A stretch of 61,586 nucleotides of DNA from Branchiostoma floridae (lineage: Eukaryota; Chordata; Leptocardii; Amphioxiformes; Branchiostomatidae): NCBI RefSeq assembly GCF_000003815.2, contig NC_049994.1, forward strand, positions 15,328,475 to 15,390,060, in the 5' to 3' direction. The position numbers and the translations under genes are program-made. Positions 60,001 through 61,586 of this stretch are shown one piece after another; position 1 is the stretch's first letter; every line of letters starts with the position of its first letter. The notes below the pieces were generated by a model. It saw nothing but the letters and a program-made list of their open reading frames with translations, searched no databases and had not been told where the DNA came from.

Positions 60001-61586
60001 ACTGCTCTGTCTCGTGGACAGGGAACTGCTTCCCTACAAGATTCTTTACTTCGTACTTGTATGGGATCTGTAAAAAAAATTGCATGAACAGTTAAACCTA
60101 ACAATGCATTAGGAAACTTAAAAAGTTGACAGGGGTATTACAGACAGGAGTATAAATACTTTTGTCAGTGAAAAAAATATCTAAAGGTATTGTCAAAAGT
60201 AGCCTTAATGGCCCTTACACAGTGGTGGTCATAAGTACACAGTTTTCAATGTATTGAGATTAGAATATTCTAACGTTACTCATGTGTTTACACTAATTAT
60301 GTTGATTTCCGTAAATCTACTTAAAGTGTTATTTTACTGAAGTTTTAGGCAAAATGTTCACATTTTTGGCTATACAGCTGTATAAAAGTACTTACATCAC
60401 TCTGTAGTCTGGATGCCTCGTCAGCTTGCCGTATGGCAGGTGTGTCAAACACTGGAGTGTACTGGGTGCTTTTTCCTTTGATGTATTCATTCTGAAACAA
60501 CAGCACACATTAAAGAACTGTAATGACAAGCCTCTGCAGTCTTAATATCTAAAGTATCCTCAGTTGCCAAATACTAGTATATTAAATGATTGCTGGGCCT
60601 ACTGCATTAGCAGGTCTACGATATATACAATTTATGTCATACCTTTGACGCGAAAACGTTTGATAAGGGTGTTCCGGACCGTGTGATAACTTCCGTATCA
60701 CACAGGCTCAAAGTTTGTATCACACAAACGTCCTTCGAGTAAATCAAACCATTTTGAGCGGGCCAAGTGGTTGGCAATTCGAATACCTGATTCGAACGTT
60801 GGAACATTGCTGTTGTAACACTTTTTGTTCGAGGGCACTACATTTTTTTTTTATAAATTTTTTCAACTTCTGGCGCATTTTGCATCAAAACATGGGTTTT
60901 CTCAGGTGGGCATGACATAAATGAAATACAGCACGGTGCATTCCACATCACCCTAGGTCCCAGTCCTCCCGCGGGTCAGGCTAGCAAAGTCGCCTTTTGG
61001 TAAAATCTTAATTTTGCACCATAGATGTCTTTTCAGCATGGCTAGCACTTTGCTTTAGTCCCCAGCTACATGGACAGCCTTTGCTGTATATACTTTACTG
61101 CCAAACCCAAAAAAAGATAAGCAAGCTTCTATCATTCGATGTAAACTGACCAAAAGTCTAGAATGGAAAGGTTCACCAGAACCAGAAGATGCAGTAAAGA
61201 TGCCGTACCTGGCTCTGTAGCTTCCCCACCTCCTTGGCCCAGAGAATTTCAGGTGTGTCGGGTGGCATCTTGTGTTGAGCAAGGGTGGACTGCACCTGTT
61301 CTCTGTACTTGGCCTAAAAAATAATAATCCAAGTTACAACAATGTCAATGATTTAAAATCAATGAAAGGTAATAAAATAAATTTTAAAGATTAGAAAAAC
61401 AAATTGTAAAAAATTTTAAATTTCTTTTAAACAGTATTGAAAAATAAAAGACAGTACAGTTACTGTAGAATGCTTATATCTAAAGAAAGTAAAACTGTAT
61501 TCAAGACCATATATAATGCCTGACATACATGTATCACCAACAAGCAGCCTAGCCCCCCCCCCCTCCCCACATTACAACTTGACTGT
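1..61586 (-). CDS. NEB: Nebulin, internal part: 121 exons, 20 complete seven-module super-repeats
   Basis: Nebulin lies along the actin filament of the sarcomere. Each ~35-residue module (SDxxYK motif) contacts one actin subunit, and seven modules match one tropomyosin-troponin period; this is family knowledge. Seen here: 121 phase-0 exons, each with AG acceptor and GT donor (one GC), coding for modules of the form xxYK...Y....DTP.....K......SD. Exons cycle in order A (2 modules), B, C, D, E, F, giving 238-250 residues per cycle. Introns after B-F exons usually cut between SD and xxYK, so that motif is assembled by splicing; only A exons and two fused exons carry an unbroken copy. The tropomyosin-linked WLKGIGW motif of vertebrate nebulin is not seen in any module. 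Start codon, N-terminal leader, serine-rich region and SH3 domain lie outside the window. Nebulette, N-RAP and LASP are excluded because they have far fewer modules. Confidence 0.95.
216..615. repeat. G-rich imperfect tandem repeat, three copies
   Basis: Three diverged copies each start near 'accacagttt(g/a)gcaaa' (about 221, 351, 524), then carry a run of 6-11 G, 'ctgatat', and 'tgcaagcg'. The first two copies are about 130 bp apart. The G runs differ in length between copies, as expected from slippage. Confidence 0.75.
1182..1228. repeat. 14-bp tandem repeat, 3.3 copies
   Basis: Unit gacagaagccaaaa at 1182, 1196 and 1210, with a partial fourth copy. Only the last base of the first copy differs. 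Confidence 0.85.
1490..1725. repeat. 78-bp tandem repeat, three copies
   Basis: The string 'tttgccact' recurs at 1527, 1605 and 1683, exactly 78 bp apart. Each is followed by 'ccaagcttacagca' and preceded by an 'acaaa(g/c)tttaac' stretch. Confidence 0.85.
1822..5069 (-). CDS. NEB: Nebulin super-repeat SR20 (6 exons, 242 aa)
   Basis: Exons: A 4866-5069 (68 aa), B 4217-4321, C 3643-3750, D 3188-3298 (37 aa), E 2518-2622 (35 aa), F 1822-1914 (31 aa). A starts RHYKQVVKGKGIMDTDTPEM, second module KCCTQYPFTVDMERFEKL. B is KRYKKNFEEERNNYHVYPDA, C LKYKEIYESQIKGKGNFPQH, D AVYKKDAHDEMQKKSYKNFH ending MASM, E TRYRDQYEKEKTNYKITTDT ending LASE, F RLYKQKCDSYETVADTPANI. Same subtype as SR19. The 5' part of intron 4322-4865 has a decayed repeat, 2623-3187 a (CA)n tract and 1915-2517 a small inverted-repeat element; 3751-4216, 3299-3642 and 5070-5467 show nothing. 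Confidence 0.94.
2119..2222. mobile_element. Short inverted-repeat element (MITE-like), 104 bp
   Basis: Begins cagggcttgaaata and ends with the inverted form tatttcatgccctg. The arms extend about 45 bp and include gcatatgcag on both sides. The 6-bp direct repeat gatatt lies on each side (2113-2118 and 2223-2228) and may be a target duplication. CAGGG termini recall hAT-type non-autonomous elements, but those have 8-bp duplications, so the assignment is tentative. Confidence 0.55.
3021..3110. repeat. (CA)n microsatellite
   Basis: About 90 bp of nearly pure CA on the plus strand, lightly broken by CAAA and CATA, in the D-to-E intron of SR20. Confidence 0.95.
4545..4690. mobile_element. Possible decayed tRNA-derived SINE
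   Basis: Contains a B-box-like 'gtttgagtctcag' near 4614, followed by 'gggctgtaccatctttcag' and 'agtcccc', a layout seen in tRNA-derived SINE bodies. No clear A box and no target duplication were found. Confidence 0.3.
5468..8795 (-). CDS. NEB: Nebulin super-repeat SR19 (6 exons, 242 aa)
   Basis: Exons: A 8592-8795 (68 aa, GC donor), B 7814-7918, C 7429-7536, D 6818-6928 (37 aa), E 5929-6033 (35 aa), F 5468-5560 (31 aa). A starts LKYVQKVAAKSLSETDTPVM, second module KCCSQYPFTVEMERFEKL. B is KLYKKDYEEERQKYHVYPDT, C AKYREKYEKEMKGKGNFPQH, D AVYSRDAREKMQEKSYKNFH ending MASM, E SNYVSDWEKRKVDYKVVSDT ending LASP, F RTYVQKQEKYETVADTPANI. SR19 and SR20 form their own subtype, with a 68-residue A, a 37-residue D and a 35-residue E. 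Intron 6034-6817 carries the hammerhead insertion and 7919-8591 a SINE; 6929-7428, 8796-9111 and 5561-5928 show nothing. Confidence 0.94.
6447..6493 (-). ncRNA. Hammerhead ribozyme motif, core damaged
   Basis: Inverted partner of the motif at 6577-6623. All stems and the CTGATGA box are kept, but the second core box reads GTAA instead of GAAA because of the base at 6460, the only difference between the two 101-bp arms. The change hits a core base needed for catalysis, so this copy, which is the one present in nebulin pre-mRNA sense, is expected to be inactive or weak. Confidence 0.65.
6577..6623 (+). ncRNA. Hammerhead ribozyme motif, canonical core
   Basis: Stem I: 6577-6583 (ttttgca) pairs with 6617-6623 (tgcagaa), 7 bp including one G-U. 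Core box ctgatga is 6584-6590. Stem II: 6592-6597 (ggtgac) pairs with 6603-6608 (gtcacc) around loop agaca. Core gaaa is 6609-6612, followed by a minimal palindromic stem III (acgt, 6612-6615) and the cleavage-site C at 6616. Very short stem III is typical of Penelope-like hammerheads, which may act as dimers. The plus strand is antisense to nebulin, so the motif would be cut only in an antisense or element transcript. Confidence 0.75.
7974..8214 (-). mobile_element. tRNA-derived SINE, near full length
   Basis: Read on the minus strand, a tRNA-like head starts near 8213 with an A box (TGGCCGAGTGG, 8195-8205) and a B box (GAGTTCGATCCC, 8151-8162), then a unique body down to about 7974. Related bodies at 23013, 36062 and 49735 define a family. 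It lies in the A-to-B intron of SR19. Confidence 0.7.
8590..8591 (-). other. NEB: GC splice donor of SR19 exon A
   Basis: Minus-strand junction is GACAAG|GCAAGT, the standard consensus for GC-AG introns. This position gives a 204-nt exon equal in length to its SR20 counterpart. The nearest GT, 4 bp downstream, would give 208 nt and break the frame. Confidence 0.85.
9112..12146 (-). CDS. NEB: Nebulin super-repeat SR18 (6 exons, 238 aa)
   Basis: Exons: A 11946-12146, B 11398-11502, C 10799-10906, D 10324-10431, E 9685-9786, F 9112-9201. A starts KIYKQEPGRFTSEIDTPETR, second module KCCSQYPFTVEIERLEKV. B is KKYREKWDEDKQLYKVIPDS, C RLYQKGLDKQRDEGYKLVAD, D YLYKAALREAREKQYKNVHE, E ARYVKDYETMKVKYSCPADR, F LKYKHIEARYTPVADTVQNE. 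Exon D uses donor GTTTGT. A near-copy of the exon C donor lies 79 bp inside its intron, at about 10720. Introns 9202-9684, 9787-10323, 10907-11397 and 11503-11945 show only simple repeats (10938-11018) and a poly-G run. Confidence 0.94.
10720..10799 (-). other. Duplicated donor region of SR18 exon C (decoy)
   Basis: The string gaaggacctgtactcacatc occurs both at the real donor (exon start 10799) and 79 bp into the intron, so a decoy donor would set the exon start at 10720. 79 is not a multiple of 3, so its use would shift the frame. Confidence 0.6.
10938..11018. repeat. Interrupted trinucleotide repeat (agt/gtt)n
   Basis: About 80 bp of imperfect agtagt with gttgtt and agc interruptions, in the B-to-C intron of SR18. 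Confidence 0.9.
12415..15526 (-). CDS. NEB: Nebulin super-repeat SR17 (6 exons, 238 aa)
   Basis: Exons: A 15326-15526, B 14803-14907, C 14176-14283, D 13381-13488, E 12911-13012, F 12415-12504. A starts KIYKQEPGRFTSEIDTPETR, second module KCCSQFPFTVEIERVEKV. B is KKYREAWDEAKQNYTVIPDS, C RIYHEGLLKQRDEGYKMVSD, D YLYKSALKKAQETQYKNVHE, E ARYIKNYEENKAKYQLPADR, F RHYKQKLGSPKVFPDSIEGV. Exon E uses an AAAG acceptor. SR17 and SR18 share exon and intron sequence at about 3.38 kb offset. Intron 13489-14175 contains a 115-bp tandem repeat. Introns 14284-14802, 14908-15325, 12505-12910 and 13013-13380 show no mobile element. Confidence 0.94.
13805..14140. repeat. Intronic tandem repeat, about 115 bp x 3
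   Basis: Diverged copies start with 'gtct' near 13805, 13913 and 14029. Each has a 'cagttttca...cttttctg(a/g)catcca' segment and a 'tttcag(c/t)acca' or related segment. The orthologous SR18 intron (10555-10690) has one copy, so the array grew after SR17 and SR18 separated. Confidence 0.65.
15852..18922 (-). CDS. NEB: Nebulin super-repeat SR16 (6 exons), exon A with in-frame TAG
   Basis: Exons: A 18722-18922, B 18308-18412, C 17767-17874, D 16911-17018, E 16368-16469, F 15852-15941. A starts KVYKSEPGRFTSEIDTPETR and reads normally up to VEKVS, then a TAG at 18734-18736 replaces the Glu codon before MQDA. Splice sites are intact and the exon is 201 nt and phase 0, so skipping it would keep the frame. 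B is KKYREKYDEEKQKYTVIPDS, C LHYKEGLEKQKKEGYKMVSD, D YNYKTALKEAQEKQYKNVHE, E ALYIKDYETGKVKYALPPDR, F RKYKQKPGVPKVFPDTIEGV. Intron 17019-17766 has an internal tandem duplication; 15942-16367 and 16470-16910 show nothing. Confidence 0.9.
17240..17757. repeat. Intronic tandem duplication, two copies of about 250 bp
   Basis: Copy 1 (about 17250-17526) and copy 2 (about 17533-17757) share 'catagcagcaaagatat', 'ccaaatacatgataaaa', 'atgcaaatttatgataatta' and 'actatccttgtctagcct' in order. Copy 1 has an extra segment in the middle. It lies in the C-to-D intron of SR16. Confidence 0.8.
18734..18736 (-). other. NEB: In-frame TAG in SR16 exon A
   Basis: The plus-strand sequence is cta where the paralogous exons at 15326 and 20999 have ctc. 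On the coding strand this changes GAG (Glu) to TAG, four codons before the donor. Everything else in the exon is intact. Confidence 0.9.
19137..21199 (-). CDS. NEB: Nebulin super-repeat SR15 (6 exons, 238 aa)
   Basis: Exons: A 20999-21199, B 20515-20619, C 20022-20129, D 19592-19699, E 19354-19455, F 19137-19226. A starts KVYKSEPGRFTSEIDTPETR, inner part SLWEMVSDHYYKEEAREI, ending VEKVSEMQDA. B is KKYREKYDEEKQKYTVIPDS, C LHYKDGFEQQKKEGYKMVSD, D YIYKTAIKQAQEAQYKNVHE, E PLYVKDYEQQKLKYTLPADR (ending DLAD), F RKYKQKPGVPKVFPDSVEQL. SR15 is a near copy of SR16, including intron sequence, and has an intact GAG codon at the position where SR16 has TAG. Introns 19700-20021, 20130-20514 and 20620-20998 hold only that shared sequence. 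Confidence 0.94.
21403..23589 (-). CDS. NEB: Nebulin super-repeat SR14 (6 exons, 238 aa)
   Basis: Exons: A 23389-23589, B 22872-22976, C 22416-22523, D 21882-21989, E 21594-21695, F 21403-21492. A starts KVYKHEPGGFTSEIDTPETR; its second module, KEEAKEIVEKCCSQFPFT, ends EMQDD. B is RRYRADYERGRHNYTVIPDS, C RFYHEGYEKQKQEGYKMVSD, D YNYKTALEEARKSQYKNVHE, E PLYVKDYEQQKLKYTLPADR, F RKYKQKPGVPKVFPDSVEQL. From here downstream D carries YKNVHE instead of GFPNF. The 1.1-kb intron 23590-24715 contains a CpG-rich foreign-looking block. Intron 21990-22415 shows nothing and 22977-23388 a SINE fragment. Confidence 0.94.
23013..23112 (-). mobile_element. SINE fragment (body only)
   Basis: Shares 'ggtgtat.tgggcagtgcccatct.catttct' and 'agcccttgggc' with the copies at 7974, 36062 and 49735. 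The tRNA-like head is missing. Confidence 0.6.
23770..24060. other. CpG-bearing block of foreign composition in an intron
   Basis: About 290 bp much richer in GC and CpG than the surrounding AT-rich intron, with a 94-codon open frame on the minus strand. It does not look like a nebulin module. I do not recognise it; a decayed transposon fragment is the likeliest explanation. The rest of the 23590-24715 intron is AT-rich and unremarkable. Confidence 0.4.
24716..26883 (-). CDS. NEB: Nebulin super-repeat SR13 (6 exons, 238 aa)
   Basis: Exons: A 26683-26883, B 26143-26247, C 25761-25868, D 25466-25573, E 24981-25082, F 24716-24805. A starts KVYKHEPGGFTSEIDTPETR; its second module has the unusual NKCDSQYPFS. 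B is RLYREEWDRDRQKYTVIPDS, C RIYQLGYEKQKQEGYKMIPD (TPLFLQCR), D YVYQTALKEARGRGFPNFQE, E ALYTKDYEQQKLKYTLPADR, F RKYKQKPAVPKVFPDSVEQV. D keeps the GFPNF signature while A and C already match SR14. A broken copy of an E exon sits at 25211-25243, inside the D-to-E intron. Introns 26248-26682 and 26884-27255 show no mobile element. Confidence 0.94.
25211..25243 (-). pseudogene. Broken copy of a nebulin E exon
   Basis: Minus strand reads acceptor CTGTACAG, then codons for LLYVKDYEQQN, matching the start of E exons such as 21594-21695 (PLYVKDYEQQ). The match stops after 11 codons and runs into a stop; there is no donor. It is the 5' end of a duplicated exon left in the D-to-E intron of SR13. Confidence 0.8.
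27256..29367 (-). CDS. NEB: Nebulin super-repeat SR12 (6 exons, 238 aa)
   Basis: Exons: A 29167-29367, B 28609-28713, C 28065-28172, D 27841-27948, E 27494-27595, F 27256-27345 (30 aa). A starts KHYKQEPGRFISTNDTPEIL, second module YYKEEAKEIVERCLSQYPFS. B is RLYREEWDRDRQKYTVIPDS, C LVYRQGYEKQKQGGYKLAAD, D YNYQTGLRAARGSGFPNFQE, E ALYIKDYQQQKLKYTLPADR, F RKYKQKPAVPKLPPDSVEQV ending PLKD. Here exon F changes from the 31-residue LASD type (SR5-11) to the 30-residue PLKD type (SR12-18). Intron 28173-28608 has a ~100-bp direct repeat; intron 28714-29166 shows nothing. Confidence 0.94.
28195..28600. repeat. Direct repeat of about 100 bp flanking 200 bp of unique sequence
   Basis: Copies at 28195-28300 and 28501-28600 share 'attgtacatgaatatcctga', 'ggaaaatattgccataacta' and 'ggctaagcacaaatacaaaa' in order. 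The spacer is less AT-rich and is not repeated in the window. It lies in the B-to-C intron of SR12. Confidence 0.8.
29776..32175 (-). CDS. NEB: Nebulin super-repeat SR11 (6 exons, 239 aa)
   Basis: Exons: A 31975-32175, B 31234-31338, C 31003-31110, D 30668-30775, E 30357-30458, F 29776-29868. A starts KYYKQEPGKFISIPDSMEIE; its second module, YYKEEAKELVERCLSQYPFS, ending SLMQDP, is intermediate between the SR5-10 and SR12-18 types. B is RLYREEWDRDRQKYTVLADS, C LVYHQGYEKQKQAGYKLAAD, D YNYQTGLREARGRGFPNFQE, E ALYVKDYQQQKLKYTLPADR (MKAAK), F RKYKQQPGKPISIPDTVEQV. Exon B uses an AAAG acceptor. Intron 31339-31974 holds a MITE at 31695-31930; intron 29869-30356 shows no clear element. Confidence 0.94.
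31695..31930. mobile_element. MITE family M1, copy 1 (diverged)
   Basis: Left end ctagttatctatccgcaagt and right end 'tttttaaaaacaatggatat' plus 'aggtaaactag' match the inverted termini of the copies at 36855 and 47765, as does 'gaaaccaccatccatcc'. It lies in the A-to-B intron of SR11. Confidence 0.6.
32298..34241 (-). CDS. NEB: Nebulin super-repeat SR10 (6 exons, 239 aa)
   Basis: Exons: A 34041-34241, B 33769-33873, C 33542-33649, D 32870-32977, E 32534-32635, F 32298-32390. A starts KHYKQEPGAFISIPDSMEME; its second module has QYPYSVEL where neighbours have QYPFSVEL. B is QLYREEWDRDRQKYTVLADS, C LVYHQGYEKQKQAGYKLAAD (APAFLTAK), D YNYQTGLREARGRGFPNFQE, E ALYTKDYQQQKLKYTLPADR, F KKYRQEPGKFISIPDNVEQV. 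B and C follow the SR11 pattern while A follows SR9, so the change of module type happens inside this repeat. Intron 32978-33541 (564 bp) includes an unidentified GC-richer block near 33065-33190. Confidence 0.94.
34452..36009 (-). CDS. NEB: Nebulin super-repeat SR9 (6 exons, 239 aa)
   Basis: Exons: A 35809-36009, B 35508-35612, C 35252-35359, D 34934-35041, E 34673-34774, F 34452-34544. A starts KHYKQEPGKFISIPDSMEME, inner motif SDQIYKEDAQWLVQRC. B is RLYQEEADREKQKYTVLADS, C RVYHEGYEKQKQGGYRLAAD (APVFLTAK), D YNYQSGLREARGKGFPNFQE, E AVYTKDYEQQKLKYTLPADR ending ILDLSE, F RKYRQKPGKFISIPDNMEQV. Exons and introns match SR7 at an offset of about 5.3 kb, which suggests that a two-super-repeat block was once duplicated. 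Intron 36010-36446 holds a truncated SINE. Confidence 0.94.
36062..36240 (-). mobile_element. SINE fragment
   Basis: Contains 'ggtgtatagggcagtgccaa', 'ccttgggccacacag' and 'aagtctttggcagagac', aligning to the body of the 49735 copy. The tRNA-like head is lost. Confidence 0.6.
36447..38583 (-). CDS. NEB: Nebulin super-repeat SR8 (6 exons, 239 aa)
   Basis: Exons: A 38383-38583, B 38117-38221, C 37833-37940, D 37430-37537, E 37150-37251, F 36447-36539. A starts KNYKQEPGKFISIPDSMEME. B is RLYQEEADREKQKYTVLADS, C RLYHQGYEKQKEGGYKLAAD (APTFTTAK), D YNYQSGLREARGKGFPNFQE, E AVYTKDYEQQKLKYTLPADR ending ILEMSE, F KKYRHKPGKFISIPDNMEQV. Exon E ends SE, unlike most copies. Intron 38584-39731, just upstream, carries two MITEs. 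Intron 36540-37149 carries a LINE-like tail and a further MITE. Confidence 0.94.
36590..36765 (+). mobile_element. Probable LINE 3' end
   Basis: 'agcccgtaagggctaaaagg', then 'aataaacaacaataaacaac', looks like a non-LTR retrotransposon 3' UTR with a simple-repeat tail, in plus orientation. No coding part is present. Confidence 0.4.
36855..37080. mobile_element. MITE family M1, copy 2
   Basis: Inverted termini (cttcacctttattcgtgggg at left, inverted match near 37050-37072 at right) with subterminal 'ctatatccgttgtttttaaa' on both sides. An internal poly-G run lies at 36936-36947. It lies in the F-to-E intron of SR8. Confidence 0.7.
38801..39019. mobile_element. Palindromic MITE with 9-bp target duplication (Mutator-like, inferred)
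   Basis: 219 bp, starting tactctcgaagcagagg and ending in its inverted counterpart tcttggagagta. Long inverted arms include gtcgtttttattgggcttt and aaagcccgataaaaacgac. The direct repeat agaccccac flanks it exactly (38792-38800 and 39020-39028). A 9-bp duplication with long terminal inverted repeats fits Mutator-like elements. Confidence 0.75.
39210..39642. mobile_element. hAT-type MITE with 8-bp target duplication
   Basis: 433 bp, starting taggggtgggtaccagtaca and ending tgtaccgatacccagcccta (inverted). The 8-bp direct repeat gcttggac flanks it (39202-39209 and 39643-39650), the duplication size of hAT transposons. The interior is made of repeated 'caggtcc' strings and has no transposase. 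It lies in the same intron as the MITE at 38801. Confidence 0.8.
39732..41287 (-). CDS. NEB: Nebulin super-repeat SR7 (6 exons, 239 aa)
   Basis: Exons: A 41087-41287, B 40850-40954, C 40557-40664, D 40248-40355, E 39987-40088, F 39732-39824. A starts KHYKQEPGAFISTPDSMEME, inner motif SDQYYKEDAQWLVQRC. B is RLYQEEADREKQKYTVLADS, C RVYHEGYEKQKQGGYRLAAD, D YNYQSGLREARGKGFPNFQE, E AVYTKDYEQQKLKYTLPADR ending VLEQSD, F KKYRQKPGKFISIPDNMEQV. This compact copy (1.56 kb) is most like SR9, two repeats downstream, including in its introns. Intron 41288-41651 has a short open frame I do not accept as an exon. Confidence 0.94.
41652..43407 (-). CDS. NEB: Nebulin super-repeat SR6 (6 exons, 239 aa)
   Basis: Exons: A 43207-43407, B 42919-43023, C 42612-42719, D 42140-42247, E 41872-41973, F 41652-41744. 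A reads KHYKQEPGAFISTPDSMEME, then YYKEDAQWLVQRCLSQYPFS. B is RIYQWEADKEKQKYTVLADS, C RLYHQDYEKQKEGGYRLAAD, D HVYQSGLREARGKGFPNFQE, E AEYTKDYEKQKVKYTLPADR (then VTAK, as in SR5, where others have VAAK), F RKYRQEPGKFISIPDTMEQV. Intron 42248-42611 ends in an AT-rich part with (AAAC)n-like sequence near 42480-42515, possibly a LINE 3' tail. Intron 43408-43799 shows nothing. A short TTG repeat sits at 42862-42882. Confidence 0.94.
43800..45979 (-). CDS. NEB: Nebulin super-repeat SR5 (6 exons, 239 aa)
   Basis: Exons: A 45779-45979, B 45286-45390, C 44777-44884, D 44302-44409, E 44032-44133, F 43800-43892 (31 aa). A starts QTYKQEPGPFISTPDSMEMD; its second module is MYKEDAEWLVQRCLSQYPFS, ending KFQNDP, and its inner motif is SEQMYK instead of SDxxYK. 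B is RVYQWEADRERQKYTVLADS, C RVYHEGYEKQKQGGYRLAAD, D YNYQSGLREARGKGFPNFQE, E AEYTKDYEKQKVKYTLPADR, F KKYRQEPGKFISIPDTMEQV. SR5 and SR6 share similar D-E-F exons and introns at an offset of about 2.15 kb. Introns 44410-44776, 44885-45285, 45391-45778 and 45980-46355 show no recognisable element. Confidence 0.94.
46356..48989 (-). CDS. NEB: Nebulin super-repeat SR4 (5 exons, 239 aa, fused C+D exon)
   Basis: Exons: A 48789-48989 (67 aa), B 48134-48238, fused C+D 47496-47714 (73 aa), E 46829-46930, F 46356-46445 (30 aa). A reads IEYKQPLENYTVITDTPEMR, then IFYKEEAKEIIERCCSQAPI. The fused exon joins LEYKKGMQKQQKKGYALVPD to VEYKTKDLIDMRKASFKNVH, with an uninterrupted ASDVEYK motif. E is IKYIKDYEKEKVHYLTPVDR; F is RKYRQKLGKPISIPDTPEI. 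This is the first repeat at the lengths used downstream. A duplicated donor at 47451 may lengthen the fused exon by 15 residues. Two relics of exon A lie upstream at 49030-49187. Introns 46931-47495 and 47715-48133 hold (TTTG)n and a MITE; 48239-48788 shows nothing. Confidence 0.92.
47404..47500. repeat. Duplicated donor and (TTTG)n tract
   Basis: The 18-bp string gtgtactcacccctgagg occurs at 47441 and 47486, separated by (tttg)n. The second copy holds the donor of the fused SR4 exon (47496); the first recreates it 45 bp further into the intron (47451). Confidence 0.9.
47451..47495 (-). CDS. NEB: Possible alternative 3' extension of the SR4 fused exon
   Basis: Use of the duplicated donor (GGG|GTGAGT at 47451) would add 45 nt, in frame and without stop: VSTQTNKQTHKNSSG. 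The added piece is polar, made largely of (TTTG)n read as CAAA, and is not a nebulin module. Whether it is used cannot be judged from sequence. Confidence 0.35.
47765..47960. mobile_element. MITE family M1, copy 3
   Basis: Left end gagttcacccttatccgcag, right end 'ataaaggtgatctaac', subterminal 'cctatatccattgttctta' and 'ttttaaaaacaatggatata', inner 'aaaccaccatccatcc'. It lies in the B-to-C/D intron of SR4. Confidence 0.7.
49030..49059 (-). pseudogene. Broken copy of the SR4 exon A start (relic 1)
   Basis: Minus strand reads acceptor CCCACAG, then IEYKQPLRTQ, matching IEYKQPLENY at the start of 48789-48989. The copy ends after about ten codons and lies 70 bp upstream of the real exon start, as a short tandem duplication would leave it. 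Confidence 0.75.
49141..49187 (-). pseudogene. Broken copy of the SR4 exon A start (relic 2)
   Basis: Minus strand reads acceptor GATAG, then IEYKQPLAKHTIVTDT, matching the first 16 residues of 48789-48989 (IEYKQPLENYTVITDT). It is longer and more diverged than relic 1 and then loses similarity; no donor. Confidence 0.75.
49386..53120 (-). CDS. NEB: Nebulin super-repeat SR3 (6 exons, 248 aa)
   Basis: Exons: A 52905-53120 (72 aa), B 52288-52392, C 51968-52075, D 51452-51562 (37 aa), E 50164-50268, F 49386-49484 (33 aa). A reads LPYKEEAEDMIRNKAF, then VVYKADAKHIMSLGHSQYPW. B is RLYTRDSNDQKKKFTILPET, C KQYKEQYQKERGKGLHLPPD, D IKYTEEARKSAEGKKFDAVA, E TNYVKDYEKAKTKYNLSSDT, F YKYQQPVKGAKFEQI. Exon C uses donor GTCTGT. 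This is the longest super-repeat in genomic span (3.7 kb). Intron 50269-51451 (1.2 kb) is featureless apart from a purine-rich stretch near 50740-51010. Intron 49485-50163 holds SINE copies, and a broken copy of exon A lies at 52757-52848. Confidence 0.92.
49735..49962 (-). mobile_element. tRNA-derived SINE, near full length
   Basis: The tRNA-like head at the high end has an A-box-like TAGCTACTGGG (about 49945-49955) and B box GGGTTCAAACCC (about 49902-49913). The body matches the 7974 copy. A further decayed head (B box near 50020-50032) lies next to it at 49985-50075. Confidence 0.65.
52757..52848 (-). pseudogene. Broken copy of the 3' half of SR3 exon A
   Basis: Minus strand reads SKHIMWLGHNQYLWTPDMAR, continuing VQEAETIQSE and a donor GTAAAAGG, against KHIMSLGHSQYPWTPDMAR in exon 52905-53120. 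The frame is open, but there is no acceptor and the 5' half of the exon is missing. It arose by a short tandem duplication covering the exon end and donor. Confidence 0.85.
53483..56643 (-). CDS. NEB: Nebulin super-repeat SR2 (5 exons, 250 aa, fused D+E exon)
   Basis: Exons: A 56416-56643 (76 aa), B 55795-55899, C 55165-55272, fused D+E 54071-54283 (71 aa), F 53483-53578 (32 aa). The first module of A is unusually long (40 residues, LPYSDRDAGTLFSEYRGQRY) and closely matches the exon at 1-184. The second half reads VIYKDEAKEIMQKGHSQYPF. The 71-residue exon joins a D module (ILYTHEAQKE...) to an E module (VKYSEEAEKTKSQHKMPPDA) with no intron. C is MKYREQYEKGKGHGYFLPAD. Intron 54284-55164 contains the 30-bp minisatellite; intron 55900-56415 contains a decayed repeat at 56190-56340; intron 55273-55794 is unremarkable. 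Confidence 0.92.
53592..53641. repeat. (ATC)n microsatellite
   Basis: Imperfect aatcat and catcat runs just inside the intron upstream of SR2 exon F. Confidence 0.85.
54601..55110. repeat. Minisatellite: 17 identical copies of a 30-bp unit
   Basis: The unit starts actcttgacttcagcatcac and repeats 17 times without a single difference over 510 bp. Because 30 is a multiple of 3, long open frames appear on both strands; they are by-products of the repeat. It lies in intron 54284-55164 of SR2. Confidence 0.97.
56190..56340. mobile_element. Possible decayed SINE
   Basis: Contains 'taagtgcctttcccaagggc' followed by 'ccctgggttcta', a combination common in 3' parts of animal SINEs. No borders seen. 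Confidence 0.3.
57039..60067 (-). CDS. NEB: Nebulin super-repeat SR1 (6 exons, 246 aa)
   Basis: Exons: A 59855-60067 (71 aa), B 59418-59522, C 58724-58831, D 58378-58488 (37 aa), E 57437-57541, F 57039-57134 (32 aa). A reads IPYKYEVKNL..., then VYRDEAKTIMEEGHSQYPFT. B starts HLYKENYEKWKQKY, C SNYREKYLKERGTGY, D VKYSQDALNEAHNKKF, E VKYKEQAEKMKSQHK, F RLYAKDKSDKYVPV. Module ends are SE, NQ or SH rather than SD, so the acidic half of the actin motif is weaker than downstream. The long intron 57542-58377 (836 bp) is AT-rich with no recognisable feature; the others show nothing beyond AT-rich sequence. Confidence 0.92.
60396..61313 (-). CDS. NEB: Nebulin SR0, exons E and F (upstream edge)
   Basis: First coding exons in transcript order within the window. 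Exon E is 61209-61313 (35 residues, AKYREQVQ...GKLQSQ). Exon F is 60396-60491 (32 residues, NEYIKGKSTQYTPVFDTP, ending LQSD). Both have clean splice sites and phase 0. Exon E ends in SQ instead of SD, as in other upstream repeats. The preceding A-D exons must lie to the right of the window. Intron 60492-61208 (717 bp) holds a CpG-bearing stretch near 60650-60800 with a small inverted repeat but no exon. The terminal intron 61314-61586 is AT-rich with a poly-C run near 61553. Confidence 0.9.
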
